A DNA stretch of 64,000 nucleotides from Pseudomonas nitroreducens (GTDB lineage Bacteria > Pseudomonadota > Gammaproteobacteria > Pseudomonadales > Pseudomonadaceae), in NCBI RefSeq assembly GCF_024170165.1, contig NZ_JALJXP010000013.1, positions 124,001 to 188,000 on the forward strand, written 5' to 3'. The notes beneath the pieces were generated by a model that did not search any database, was not told where the DNA came from, and saw only the letters and a program-made list of their open reading frames with translations. Within the stretch, counting starts at the first letter, position 1. The number at the start of each line of letters is the position of its first letter. Both the position numbers and the translations under genes were made by a program. Below are positions 52,924 through 61,091 of the stretch, in pieces.

Positions 52924-54024
52924 ATGACTGCATCGTCGTACTTCTCCCAGAGCTACGCCCAGGCGTGCAGCAAGTTCCTCGACGCCAGTGCGGCCGCCGG
53001 CCTGCTGGTGGAGTCCCATGTCCATCCGCTCACCGGGCGCGACGGCGAGACGCTGGCGGTGGACATCGCCCGTGAAGGAGCGCTGGATGCCAAGCGCCTG
53101 CTGATCATCAGCAGCGGTTGCCACGGCGTCGAAGGCTTCTGCGGTTCGGGCGTGCAGAGTGCGCTGCTGGCCGACACCGCATGGCGCGAGCACGCGCGGC
53201 GCAACGACTGCGCGGTGCTCTACCTGCACGCCGCCAACCCCTACGGCTTTTCCTGGTGGCGCCGCTGGACCCAGGAGAACGTCGACCTCAACCGCAACTT
53301 CCGTGACTTCTCTCAGGCAGCGCCGCAGAACCCCGGCTACGCGCTGCTCGACCCGGTGCTCGCGCCCCGTCGCTGGCCCAGCCCGCTGGGGCGCCTGCGG
53401 CTGCTCGGCTATGCGCTGCGCCACGGCCGCTGGGAGTTGCAGAAGGCGATCTCGTCCGGTCAGGCCAGTCATCCCGATGGTCTGTTCTTCTCCGGCTCAC
53501 AGCCGACCTGGAGCAACCGCACCGTGCGCGAGGTGCTGCGCCAGCATGGCCGGCAATGCCGCGAAATGGCCTGGATCGATGTGCACACCGGTCTCGGCCC
53601 GGCGGGCTACGGCGAGTACATCTACTCGGGCGACCCGCGCCCCGAAGCGCTGGTCCGCGCCCGTGCCTGGTGGGGTGATGAAGTGCGCTCGACGGAGGAG
53701 GGCAACAGCGTCTCGGTGAAGCTCAGCGGCAAGCTGGTGCATGCGGCGTTCGAGGAATGCCCGCAGGCGCTGCTGGTCTCCATGAGTCTGGAATTCGGCA
53801 CCGTGCCCGGCCCGCAGGTCCTCGAGGCGCTGCGTGCGGACCAGTGGCTGCACAGGACGCCCGATGCGCCGGCGGCCAAGGTGCAACGGATCAAGCAGCA
53901 GTTGCGCGACGCCTTCTACATCGACACGGACGAGTGGAAGAACGCGGTGCTGGCCCGCGCGCGGGATACTGCCTGGCGCGCGGTGGACGGGTTGTGCAGC
54001 GAGATTCCGGCGCCGCTGGCCTGA
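52924..54024 (+). CDS. DUF2817 family zinc carboxypeptidase-like protein
   Basis: A 366-residue protein of the M14-like DUF2817 family. A zinc site is visible as GCHGVEGFCG (His67 and Glu70, the HxxE of M14 peptidases), followed by ENVDLNRNFRDF (the Asn-Arg substrate-carboxylate motif). The second zinc His is in WIDVHTGLGP (about 222), and a likely catalytic Glu is in SMSLEFGTVPG (about 295). It would hydrolyse a peptide or amide, possibly amidated or N-acyl amino acids. No signal peptide is seen, so a cytoplasmic location is expected. ATG 52924 follows GGAG; ATG 52897 is possible. The neighbouring permease and LysR suggest a scavenging role. Confidence 0.86.
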   Translation: MTASSYFSQSYAQACSKFLDASAAAGLLVESHVHPLTGRDGETLAVDIAREGALDAKRLLIISSGCHGVEGFCGSGVQSALLADTAWREHARRNDCAVLYLHAANPYGFSWWRRWTQENVDLNRNFRDFSQAAPQNPGYALLDPVLAPRRWPSPLGRLRLLGYALRHGRWELQKAISSGQASHPDGLFFSGSQPTWSNRTVREVLRQHGRQCREMAWIDVHTGLGPAGYGEYIYSGDPRPEALVRARAWWGDEVRSTEEGNSVSVKLSGKLVHAAFEECPQALLVSMSLEFGTVPGPQVLEALRADQWLHRTPDAPAAKVQRIKQQLRDAFYIDTDEWKNAVLARARDTAWRAVDGLCSEIPAPLA

Positions 54025-54034
54025 GTTCCGCCGG

Positions 54035-54943
54035 TCAGCTTTCCAGCTGGTTGCGCTGTTCCTCGAACCAGTCGAGCACCGGCCGGCAGGCCGGGTGGGC
54101 GGCGCCGCTGTCGCGTAGCCAGAGGGCGTAGCGGCCGCCGGTTTTCAGCGCATCACCGAAGGGCACGATGAGGTCGCCGCGCTGCAGGGCGTCGTGGGCC
54201 AGCAGGCGGTCGGTCATGGCCACGCCCAGGCCGCGGGTGGCGGCGTCCAGCGCCAGGTCGTCGAGGTTGAAGAGCATGTGCTTGAACGGCGTGGGCGGCG
54301 GAGCGGGCTGCGCACGCAGCCACTGCGGCCATTCCAGGCCGCCGCTGGAGGCGTGGATCAGCGGGTGGCGCGCCAGTTCCTCCAGCGAGCGCGGCGGTTC
54401 CTGGCCATCGTCCAGGCGCGGGGCGCAGACCGGGATCAGGTATTCGTCGTACAGCGGCATCAGCGTGCGGCCCTGCGGGTCACTTCCGCTGGGCAGGTAG
54501 AGCACATAGGCGTCGCAGTCGCCGCCATCGTCCACCACCTCACCGCCCACCGTCTCGATGGACAGGCACAGTTCCGGGTGCCGCGAGTAGAAGGAGCTCA
54601 GGCGCGGCAGCAGCCAGCGCACCGCCAGCGAGACGAAGATGCGGATGCGGAACGGCCGCTCCGCCGAGGGCGGAGCCAGGCGTTCCTCCAGGCGCAGCAG
54701 TTGCTGCAGCATGCCCTCGGCCACCGTGTACACCTCGCGGCCGGCATCGGTCAGCGCCACCTTGCGGCTGGTGCGGTCGAACAGCGGCACGCGGTAGTAC
54801 TCCTCCAACTGTTGCACCTGCCGGCTGATGGCGCTCTGGGTCAGGTGCAGCTGCTGCGCGGCGGCCGTGAAGCTGCCGGAGTCGGCGACCTGCACCAGGG
54901 CCTGCAGTGCCTGCAGGGAGGGAACGCGCAGCAGTTTGTCCAT
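54035..54943 (-). CDS. LysR family transcriptional regulator (GcvA-like)
   Basis: A 302-residue LTTR. The HTH is VPSLQALQALVQVADSGSFTAAAQQLHLTQSAISRQVQQLEEYYRVPLFDRTSRKVALTDAG. The effector domain starts RPFRIRIFVSLAVRWLLPRLSSFYSRHPELCLSIET, a GcvA/TrpI/AmpR-group pattern. The start read from 54943 (MDKLLRVPSLQ) has a GAGAG upstream; a start at 54973 would put the dyad at 54969-54987 inside or against the gene. Divergent from the FAD oxidoreductase at 55115, which it probably controls together with the genes behind it. Confidence 0.9.
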   Translation of the reverse strand: MDKLLRVPSLQALQALVQVADSGSFTAAAQQLHLTQSAISRQVQQLEEYYRVPLFDRTSRKVALTDAGREVYTVAEGMLQQLLRLEERLAPPSAERPFRIRIFVSLAVRWLLPRLSSFYSRHPELCLSIETVGGEVVDDGGDCDAYVLYLPSGSDPQGRTLMPLYDEYLIPVCAPRLDDGQEPPRSLEELARHPLIHASSGGLEWPQWLRAQPAPPPTPFKHMLFNLDDLALDAATRGLGVAMTDRLLAHDALQRGDLIVPFGDALKTGGRYALWLRDSGAAHPACRPVLDWFEEQRNQLES

Positions 54944-54968
54944 GGTTCTCTCGTCCGCGATCGATGCG

Positions 54969-54987
54969 CCCATCTATGCGAGATGGG
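54969..54987. promoter_or_regulatory. LysR-type operator: CCCATCT-N5-AGATGGG
   Basis: A perfect 7-bp inverted repeat (54969-54975 and 54981-54987) with a 5-base centre, in the divergent region between the LysR gene and the FAD oxidoreductase. Its place and dyad length fit an LTTR recognition site. Confidence 0.65.
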
Positions 54988-55114
54988 AATATCAGGATGA
55001 AAAATGAGCGTTGGTGCGCTCAGCGTAACTGCCCGTAGATTCTGGTCATGACGCGCCATCAGGGGAAATCGCTTGGATACGCCCGGCGCATGGATTGTGA
55101 AGGAGTGCCGGGCA

Positions 55115-56413
55115 ATGAACAATCACTGTGGCTGGATCGCCCTGGCGGGCGAGTTGCCCGCGCGGCCGGCGCTGAGCGGCACCCAGCGGGCGGACTGGCT
55201 GATCATTGGCGGCGGGATCACCGGGTTGTCTGCCGCCCATGCCCTGGCGGCACGCTTCCCGCAGCAGCGCGTGGTGCTGCTGGAACGCCAGCGCATTGCC
55301 CAGGGCGCCTCGGCGCGCAATTCCGGCTTCGTCGTCGCCCATGAGTTGCCGGCAGCCAGCGAACGCCTCGGGCAGCCCGGCCACGCCGCGTACCAGGTCG
55401 CCTCGCGCATCGGCATCGCGGCGGCGCAGGAAGTCCGCCAGCGCATTGCCGACCTGAACATCGACTGTGAACTGTACGACGACGGCTACCACTTTGCCGC
55501 GCACCGCGCCGAGCATCTGGGCGATATCGACGGCATCCTCGCCACGCTGGCCTCGGTCGGCGCAAGCGCGCGTTACTACGAAGGCGCGGCGCTGCAGCAA
55601 CGCCTCGGCAGCGCCTTCTATGACCGTGCCATTCACTGTTCGGGCGGCAATGCGCTGCTGCAACCGGGGCGCTATGTGAAAGGCCTGGCGGAGAACCTGC
55701 CGGCGTCGGTGGAAGTCTTCGAGCAGAGCGGCGTGACCGACCTGCGCCGCAGCGGCCAGGGTTGGGTGGCGCGTACCGAGCAGGGCGAAGTCCATGCGCC
55801 GCAGGTGCTGGTCTGCCTCGGCGCCTTCATAGCCCGCGCCGGCTTGCGCGACAGCGGCGCCTTCCCACTCGAATTGAGCGCGAGCATCACCCGCCCGCTG
55901 GACGAGCCGCGCTGGCAGTCGCTGTTCGGCGAAAACCAATGGGGCGTGCTCGCGCCGTTGCCGGGCGGCGGCACCGTGCGCCTGCTGCCGGGGCGCCGGC
56001 TGCTGATCCGCAACACCGTCGAGTACCGCCATCGCGACCTCGACGACAACGCGCTGGCCGGGCGCCGCCGCCGTCACCTCACGGGTCTGCAGAAGCGTTT
56101 CCCCGGCCTCGTCGAAGCGGACATCGCCTACAGCTGGACTGGCCACCTGAGCGGCACCCGCTCTGGCGAACCTTACTTCGCCCGGGTCGATGACGGCTTG
56201 CATGCCGTCGCCGGCTGCAATGGCTCGGGCGTGGCGCGCGGCACCCTGTGGGGCCGCCTGCTGGTGGAAATGGCCGCGGGCGACAGCTCGCCCGTGCTGG
56301 CCGACGTGCTGGCGCAGGCCAGCCCCGGCTACCTGCCGCCCAGCCCGTTCTTCGATATCGGCGCCTCGCTGCGCATGGCCTGGGAAGTGCGCCGCGCGCG
56401 CGCCGAAGCCTGA
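55115..56413 (+). CDS. DAO-family FAD-dependent oxidoreductase (gamma-glutamylputrescine oxidase-like)
   Basis: A 432-residue flavoenzyme. The FAD motif is ADWLIIGGGITGLSAAHALA (residues 27-46), then the glycine-rich QGASARNSGFVVAHELP. Substrate and flavin-closing segments include YSWTGHLSGTRSGEPYFARVDDGLHAVAGCNGSGVARGTLWGRLL near the C-terminus. AAGGAG nine bases before ATG 55115 decides the start over the upstream ATG 55073. It opens a plus-strand cluster with a polyamine-type binding protein, another DAO-family enzyme, a DMT transporter and a GlcG-like protein. The likely reaction is oxidative deamination of an amine or N-substituted amino acid. Confidence 0.9.
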   Translation: MNNHCGWIALAGELPARPALSGTQRADWLIIGGGITGLSAAHALAARFPQQRVVLLERQRIAQGASARNSGFVVAHELPAASERLGQPGHAAYQVASRIGIAAAQEVRQRIADLNIDCELYDDGYHFAAHRAEHLGDIDGILATLASVGASARYYEGAALQQRLGSAFYDRAIHCSGGNALLQPGRYVKGLAENLPASVEVFEQSGVTDLRRSGQGWVARTEQGEVHAPQVLVCLGAFIARAGLRDSGAFPLELSASITRPLDEPRWQSLFGENQWGVLAPLPGGGTVRLLPGRRLLIRNTVEYRHRDLDDNALAGRRRRHLTGLQKRFPGLVEADIAYSWTGHLSGTRSGEPYFARVDDGLHAVAGCNGSGVARGTLWGRLLVEMAAGDSSPVLADVLAQASPGYLPPSPFFDIGASLRMAWEVRRARAEA

Positions 56414-56492
56414 CAAACCGTTTACCCACGCAAAACGATCCATCACGACAATCCGCCACGACCATCTCCAAGAAAAAGAATACGAGGGCAGC

Positions 56493-57599
56493 ATGATCAA
56501 TCGTTCCAAGTCCCTGGCCAGTTTCACCCTGGCCGGCCTCGCGCTTGCGGCAGGCACCGGCTCCGTCCACGCGGCGCAGACCGTCACCATTGCCAACTGG
56601 AGCAGCTACATCGCCGACGACACCCTGGCGAACTTCACCCGGCAGACCGGCATCCAGACCACCTACGACCTGGTGGACAGTAACGAGACCACCGAAGCCA
56701 AGCTGATGACCGGCGCCAGCGGCTACGACCTGGCCAGCCCGTCCAACCACTTCCTGCCGCGGCTGATCAAGGCCGGCGCCATCCAGGAACTGGACAAGAG
56801 CAAGCTGCCGCACTGGAACAACCTCGACCCGAAGCTGATGAAGATCCTCGAAACCAGCGATCCGGGTAACCGCTACGCGATTCCCTACCTGTGGGTGACC
56901 GTGGGCATCGGCTACAACGAGGACAAGATCAAGGCCATCTTCGGCAATACCGACGTCACCCACAGCTGGCAGCTGCTGTTCGATCCGCAGAACGCGGAAA
57001 AACTCGCCCAGTGCGGCATCGCCGTGATCGACAACGCCACCCAGATGGTGCCCATCACCCTCAAGGTGCTCGGCCGCGACCCGGCCAGCCAGAACCCGGA
57101 CGACTTCAAGGCCGCCGAGGCCGCGCTGCAGGCCATTCGCCCGTCGATCCGCTACTTCCACCAGTCCAAGTACGTCAGCGACCTGGCCAACGGCAACATC
57201 TGCGTCGCCATCGGCTTCAGCGGCGACGTGCTGCAGGCCATGACCACCGCCCAGCAGGCCGGCAACGGGGTGAAGATCAACTACAGCCTGCCGCGCGAAG
57301 GCAGCACCATCGCCGTGGACACCGTGACCATTCCCAAGGGCGCACCGCACCTGGATAACGCCTACGCCTACATGGATTACCTGCTGCAACCGGAAGTGAT
57401 CGCCAACATCACCAATGCCGTGCAGTACCCCAACGGCAATGCCGCCGCGACCCAGTACGTGAAGCCCGAGCTGCGCAGCAACCCGGCCGTCTACCCGCCG
57501 CAGGAAGTGCTCGACACCCTGTTCCCGATCAAGACCCTGTCGCCCTCCGGCATGCGCATGAGCACCCGCCTGTGGACCCGCGTGATGAGCGGCAAATGA
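56493..57599 (+). CDS. PotF/SpuD-like periplasmic polyamine-binding protein
   Basis: A 368-residue periplasmic binding protein. The Sec signal peptide is residues 1-28 (ending SVHA). The mature protein starts AQTVTIANWSSYIADDTLANFTRQTGIQTTYDLVDSNETTEAKLMTG, typical of PotD/PotF/SpuD/SpuE (ligand contacts expected in NWSSYI, the SNETTEAK strand, and later WVTVGIGYN and FSGDVLQAM). ABC permease and ATPase genes are not adjacent. The protein may dock to a transporter elsewhere or serve as a sensor. Its stop overlaps the start of the DadA-like gene (ATGA), so uptake and oxidation are coupled at the translation level. ATG 56493 is preceded by GAGGGCAGC. Confidence 0.9.
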   Translation: MINRSKSLASFTLAGLALAAGTGSVHAAQTVTIANWSSYIADDTLANFTRQTGIQTTYDLVDSNETTEAKLMTGASGYDLASPSNHFLPRLIKAGAIQELDKSKLPHWNNLDPKLMKILETSDPGNRYAIPYLWVTVGIGYNEDKIKAIFGNTDVTHSWQLLFDPQNAEKLAQCGIAVIDNATQMVPITLKVLGRDPASQNPDDFKAAEAALQAIRPSIRYFHQSKYVSDLANGNICVAIGFSGDVLQAMTTAQQAGNGVKINYSLPREGSTIAVDTVTIPKGAPHLDNAYAYMDYLLQPEVIANITNAVQYPNGNAAATQYVKPELRSNPAVYPPQEVLDTLFPIKTLSPSGMRMSTRLWTRVMSGK

Positions 57600-58864
57600 C
57601 CCAGACCCACGACACGCGCCGCCACGCCCTGGTGGTCGGCGCCGGCGTGGTCGGCCTGGCCAGCGCGCTGCAACTGCAGCGTGCCGGCCTGCGCGTGACC
57701 CTGCTGGACCGCAACCCGCCAGGCCTGGCCACCTCGTTCGGCAACGCCTGCACCTTCGCCACCTACTCGGTGGAGCCGGTGGCGACTCCCGGCATCTGGC
57801 GCAAGGCGCCGGGCATGCTGCTGCGCCCGGACAGCCCGCTGGCGATCCGCCCCGCCTACCTGCCGCGCATCGCACCCTGGCTGCTGCAGTTCCTCGCGGC
57901 CTCGCGGCGCGAGCGGGTGGAAGCCATCGGCCACGACCTCAACACCCTGCTGCGCCCCTGCATGGACGCCTGGCAGACGCTGTTCGACGCCGCCGGCGCC
58001 AACGACCTGATCCGCCACGACGGCTCGCTGTACATCTTCGAAAACCATGAGCGCGGCGACGCCCAGGCCATGGTGGATTACCACCGGCGCTTCGAGGTGC
58101 CGATCCGTTTCGTCGAAGGCTCCGAGCTGCGCGAGCTGGAACCGGCGTTGAACACCCGCGCCAGCTGCGCGGTGGAGCTGCCCGGCGTGAGCCGCACCCT
58201 CGATCCGTACGCGCTGAGCCTGCGCCTGTTCGAGCGCTTCCTGGCCATGGGTGGCGAGTTCCGCCGTGGCGAACTGCTGGGCCTGGAGCCGGCCGGGCAG
58301 GGCAGGGACGCGGTGAACGCGCAACTGGCGAGCGGCGAGAAGCTGCCTGCCGACCGCGTGGCGCTGTGCACCGGGGCCTGGTCGCGGACTCTGGTGGACC
58401 AGTTGGGCGATAGCGTGCCGCAGGACACCGAACGCGGTTACCACGTGCTCTTCGGCCACGCCGGGCAGGTACTCAATCGCCCGGTCTGCTGGGGTGCTGG
58501 TGGCTTCTACATGACGCCCATGGCCCAGGGCCTGCGCGTGGCCGGCACGGTGGAGTTCGCCGGGCTGGAGGCGCTGCCGAGCCCGGCACGCTACCGCTAC
58601 CTGACCCGTGGTGCGAGGCGCTTCCTGCGCCTGCAGCACGAGCCGGTATCGCAGTGGATGGGCTTCCGCTCCTCGGTGCCGGACAGCATGCCGGTGCTCG
58701 GTCCGTCCCGGCGCCTGCCGCAGGTGTTCTACAACTTCGGCCACGGCCACATCGGCCTGACCCTCGGCGCCATCACCGGTCAGTTGCTCGCCGAGCAGGC
58801 CAGTGACCAGGTCACCAGCGTGCCGCTGACACCTTTCCTCGCCAGTCGCTTCGGCTCGCGCTGA
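57596..58864 (+). CDS. DadA-like FAD-dependent D-amino-acid dehydrogenase/oxidase family protein
   Basis: A 422-residue DAO-family flavoenzyme. The FAD motif is HALVVGAGVVGLASALQLQRAGLRVTLLDRNPPG (residues 10-43), then TSFGNACTFATYSVEPVATPG, like DadA (SxGNAG). The C-terminal flavin contact is PQVFYNFGHGHIGLTLGAITGQLLAEQ (about 380-405). ATG 57596 overlaps the stop of the binding-protein gene, choosing it over the upstream ATG 57572. In DadA the product is a keto acid and ammonium, with electrons passed to quinone. The substrate here could be a D-amino acid or an N-alkyl amine related to the ligand of the binding protein upstream. Confidence 0.9.
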   Translation: MTQTHDTRRHALVVGAGVVGLASALQLQRAGLRVTLLDRNPPGLATSFGNACTFATYSVEPVATPGIWRKAPGMLLRPDSPLAIRPAYLPRIAPWLLQFLAASRRERVEAIGHDLNTLLRPCMDAWQTLFDAAGANDLIRHDGSLYIFENHERGDAQAMVDYHRRFEVPIRFVEGSELRELEPALNTRASCAVELPGVSRTLDPYALSLRLFERFLAMGGEFRRGELLGLEPAGQGRDAVNAQLASGEKLPADRVALCTGAWSRTLVDQLGDSVPQDTERGYHVLFGHAGQVLNRPVCWGAGGFYMTPMAQGLRVAGTVEFAGLEALPSPARYRYLTRGARRFLRLQHEPVSQWMGFRSSVPDSMPVLGPSRRLPQVFYNFGHGHIGLTLGAITGQLLAEQASDQVTSVPLTPFLASRFGSR

Positions 58865-58912
58865 GCACTGGCATTCACCCCGGCCTCACGCCGAACAACA
58901 GGAGATCACGAC

Positions 58913-59812
58913 ATGCCCCAGCTGACCCTCGCCGTCCCCCGCAGCCATGCCTTGCGCAGCGTCGGCCTGATGCTGTTGTCCATGTTCTGTTTCGCCCTGG
59001 TGGATGCGCTGGCCAAGGTGGTGGCGCTGAAGTACCCGGCCAACGAGGTGACCTTCTTCCGCATGGCCTTCGGCGTGCTGCCGGCCTTTCTCCTCTGCCT
59101 GCGCGGTCGCCCGCTGGCCGAACGCTGGCGGCAACTGGACCTGCGCGGGCAGAGCATCCGCGCGGTGACCCTGCTGGGCTCCTCGGCGCTGTTCTTCGCC
59201 GGGCTGCCGTACGTGCCGCTGAGCGAGGCCATCTCCATCGCCTACTCCGAGGCGCTGCTGGTGATCGTGCTGGCGCCGCTGCTGCTGGGCGAGCGGCTGC
59301 TGCCGCGCAATGCGCTGGCGGCGGTGCTGGGCTTCATCGGCGTGCTGATGGTGGTCAAGCCGGACAACGCCGAGGCCAGCCTGCTCGGGCCGGGCCTGCT
59401 GGTGGCCAGCGCGTTCTTCGGCGCGCTGTCGATGATCCAGATCCGCCGCATCCGCGCGAGTGACGACTCCACTACCACGGTGCTGTATTTCACCGTGGTC
59501 GGCACCCTGGTCACCGGCGCCACGCTGCCGTTTTCCTGGAGCACGCCGAGCCTGCCGGACCTCGGCTTCATGCTCGCCGTCGGCCTGCTCGCAACCCTCG
59601 GCCAGTTGCTGTTCACCATCGCCGTGCGCCGCGCCCATGCCGCCACGCTGGCGCCGTACACCTACACCAGCATCATCTGGGCGAGCCTGTTCGGCTACGT
59701 GATCTGGGGCGAGGTGCTCAGCCTGCTGTCGCTGGTCGGCATCCTGCTGATCGTCGGCAGTGCCGTGGTCGTGGCCGTGCTGGAGCAGCCGCCGGAAGGG
59801 GCGGTGGTCTGA
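58913..59812 (+). CDS. EamA/DMT family transporter
   Basis: A 299-residue, ten-helix inner-membrane carrier with two EamA repeats. Repeat 1 runs from about residue 15 to 140 (SVGLMLLSMFCFALVDALAKVVALKYPANEVTFFRMAFG), repeat 2 from about 155 to 290. The family covers exporters of amino acids and metabolites (RhaT/YdcZ/RarD relatives). ATG 58913 has an AGGAGATC site upstream. It lies 48 bp behind the DadA-like gene and 80 bp before the GlcG-like gene, so it probably moves a product or substrate of the oxidases. Direction of transport cannot be told. Confidence 0.88.
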   Translation: MPQLTLAVPRSHALRSVGLMLLSMFCFALVDALAKVVALKYPANEVTFFRMAFGVLPAFLLCLRGRPLAERWRQLDLRGQSIRAVTLLGSSALFFAGLPYVPLSEAISIAYSEALLVIVLAPLLLGERLLPRNALAAVLGFIGVLMVVKPDNAEASLLGPGLLVASAFFGALSMIQIRRIRASDDSTTTVLYFTVVGTLVTGATLPFSWSTPSLPDLGFMLAVGLLATLGQLLFTIAVRRAHAATLAPYTYTSIIWASLFGYVIWGEVLSLLSLVGILLIVGSAVVVAVLEQPPEGAVV

Positions 59813-59892
59813 CTCCCCGGGATTCCCGTCCGGCGCCGCGCGCCGTTTCACAAGACCCGCGGCGCCCGATGCCGCATCCACAGAGAGCTTCC

Positions 59893-60297
59893 ATGCAACA
59901 CAAAGCCGTGCTCGACCAACTCGACGTCAACCGCATCCTCGCTGCCGCCTCCGACGAGGCCCGGCGCCAGGGCTGGGCGGTGACCATTGCCGTGGCCGAC
60001 GACGGCGGCCACCCGCTGGCGCTGGTGCGCCTGGACGGCTGCGCCCAGGCCAGCGCCTACATCGCCACGGAGAAGGCGCGCAGCGCGGCCATCGGCCGGC
60101 GGGAAACCCGCGAGTACGAGAACATGGTCAATGGCGGCCGGATGGCCTTCCTCAGCGCGCCGCTGCTGACTTCGCTGGAGGGCGGTGTGCCGATCCTGGT
60201 GGACGGGCAGGTGGTGGGCGCGGTGGGGGTGTCCGGCGTCCATGCGGAGCAGGATGCGCAGGTTGCCAGGGCGGGGATCGCCAGCCTCACCTTGTAG
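59893..60297 (+). CDS. GlcG/HbpS-like (DUF336) protein
   Basis: A 134-residue protein of the GlcG/HbpS fold. The core motif VTIAVADDGGHPLALVRLDGCAQASAYIATEKARSAA and the end VPILVDGQVVGAVGVSGVHAEQDAQVARAGI are typical. The family includes GlcG of the glycolate operon, heme-binding HbpS and corrinoid-type proteins; many members sit in catabolic operons without a known job. No signal peptide. ATG 59893 is selected because the conserved fold starts directly after it; the frame is open 24 bases upstream. A REP element overlaps its stop codon. Confidence 0.87.
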   Translation: MQHKAVLDQLDVNRILAAASDEARRQGWAVTIAVADDGGHPLALVRLDGCAQASAYIATEKARSAAIGRRETREYENMVNGGRMAFLSAPLLTSLEGGVPILVDGQVVGAVGVSGVHAEQDAQVARAGIASLTL

Positions 60298-60318
60298 GAG
60301 CGGGCCCTGCCCGCGAAC
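60294..60318 (+). repeat. Pseudomonas REP element, copy 1
   Basis: GTAGGAGCGGGCCCTGCCCG plus CGAA; the palindromic core GCGGGC...GCCCGC is intact. It overlaps the TAG stop of the GlcG-like gene, so the REP supplies the stop codon. Confidence 0.8.
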
Positions 60319-60438
60319 CGCCGGCAGGGCCGGCGCCTTCCTCTGCTCCGATGTTGGTCCTGTATTGCTGCGTTAGCTTGGGAGTTTCTGCGCCGCTTCG
60401 GCGTACGCGCGGACTTCTTGTTTCGCCCCCTCGGGCGA

Positions 60439-60466
60439 CCCACTTTGGCAAACGACCCAAAGTGGG
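60439..60466. repeat. Hairpin CCCACTTTGG/CCAAAGTGGG, part of a dispersed Pseudomonas intergenic repeat
   Basis: CCCACTTTGG (about 60439-60448) and CCAAAGTGGG (about 60457-60466) are perfectly complementary. Together with the preceding TTTCGCCCCCTCGGGCGA this is a familiar intergenic block in pseudomonads. Confidence 0.7.
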
Positions 60467-60514
60467 CAAAGGTCTTGCCCCGGACATCCGGTTTTTCGCT
60501 TAGGCGAAAAATTC

Positions 60515-60623
60515 CCTCGTTGAAGCGAAGTTTCAGGGGCACGCTGCGAAGGGCCATCCCTGGCCCGTCGCAGCTCTCGCGACATCCATGTCGCTCAACC
60601 CCTGAAACTCCGCTTCAACGAGG
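60515..60623. repeat. Large inverted repeat, 25-bp arms
   Basis: Left arm 60515-60539 (begins CCTCGTTGAAGCGAAG, ends CAGGGG) and right arm 60599-60623 (begins CCCCTGAAAC, ends AACGAGG) are complementary at 24 of 25 positions. The 59-base centre contains further short dyads (AGGGCCA/TGGCCC and GCGACAT/ATGTCGC), so the RNA would fold into a branched structure. Confidence 0.85.
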
Positions 60624-60673
60624 CCTCCTGAACGGGGCAGTCGGAGTGCGCTGGTATTTCTCTGGAAGTCTTA

Positions 60674-60707
<34 letters not shown>

Positions 60708-60724
60708 CTGGTGTCCGGCTCTTC

Positions 60725-60748
60725 GTAGGAGCGAGCTTGCTCGCGAAC
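60725..60748 (+). repeat. Pseudomonas REP element, copy 2
   Basis: GTAGGAGCGAGCTTGCTCGC followed by GAAC, the canonical palindromic REP of the genus. Confidence 0.9.
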
Positions 60749-60770
60749 CGCCCAACGCCAGAGTTGTCGT

Positions 60771-60815
60771 GTAGGAGCAGGCCATGCCCGCGATCACACG
60801 CATGGCGCGCTCCTG
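60771..60815 (+). repeat. Pseudomonas REP-like element, copy 3 with inverted partner
   Basis: GTAGGAGCAGGCCATGCCCGCGA followed by an inverted half ending GGCGCGCTCCTGCA, so the unit is a small REP pair (REPIN-like) with a short spacer. Confidence 0.65.
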
Positions 60816-61091
60816 CAATTTGATGCGGTGTTAGGCGGCTGCGCAGGAGCGGACTGGCATCCGGCGCGATGCGAAGCCAGGGCACCGCCTCGACTACCGG
60901 TCAGAATCCGTCCCGCCAGTCTGCTACCATGCCGCGCCGGTATGCCAGATGACGCGTGTTTGCCCCGCGCCCGGCGTGCCGGTTCCTGTTCGTTCCCACT
61001 CTGCTGCAACCAGGTCGCATCGATCGGAAAGCCCCCTGCACGGCGGGGGCGAAACGCTTTCCACAGGGTCGATGGACCTTCTGGAATCCCG

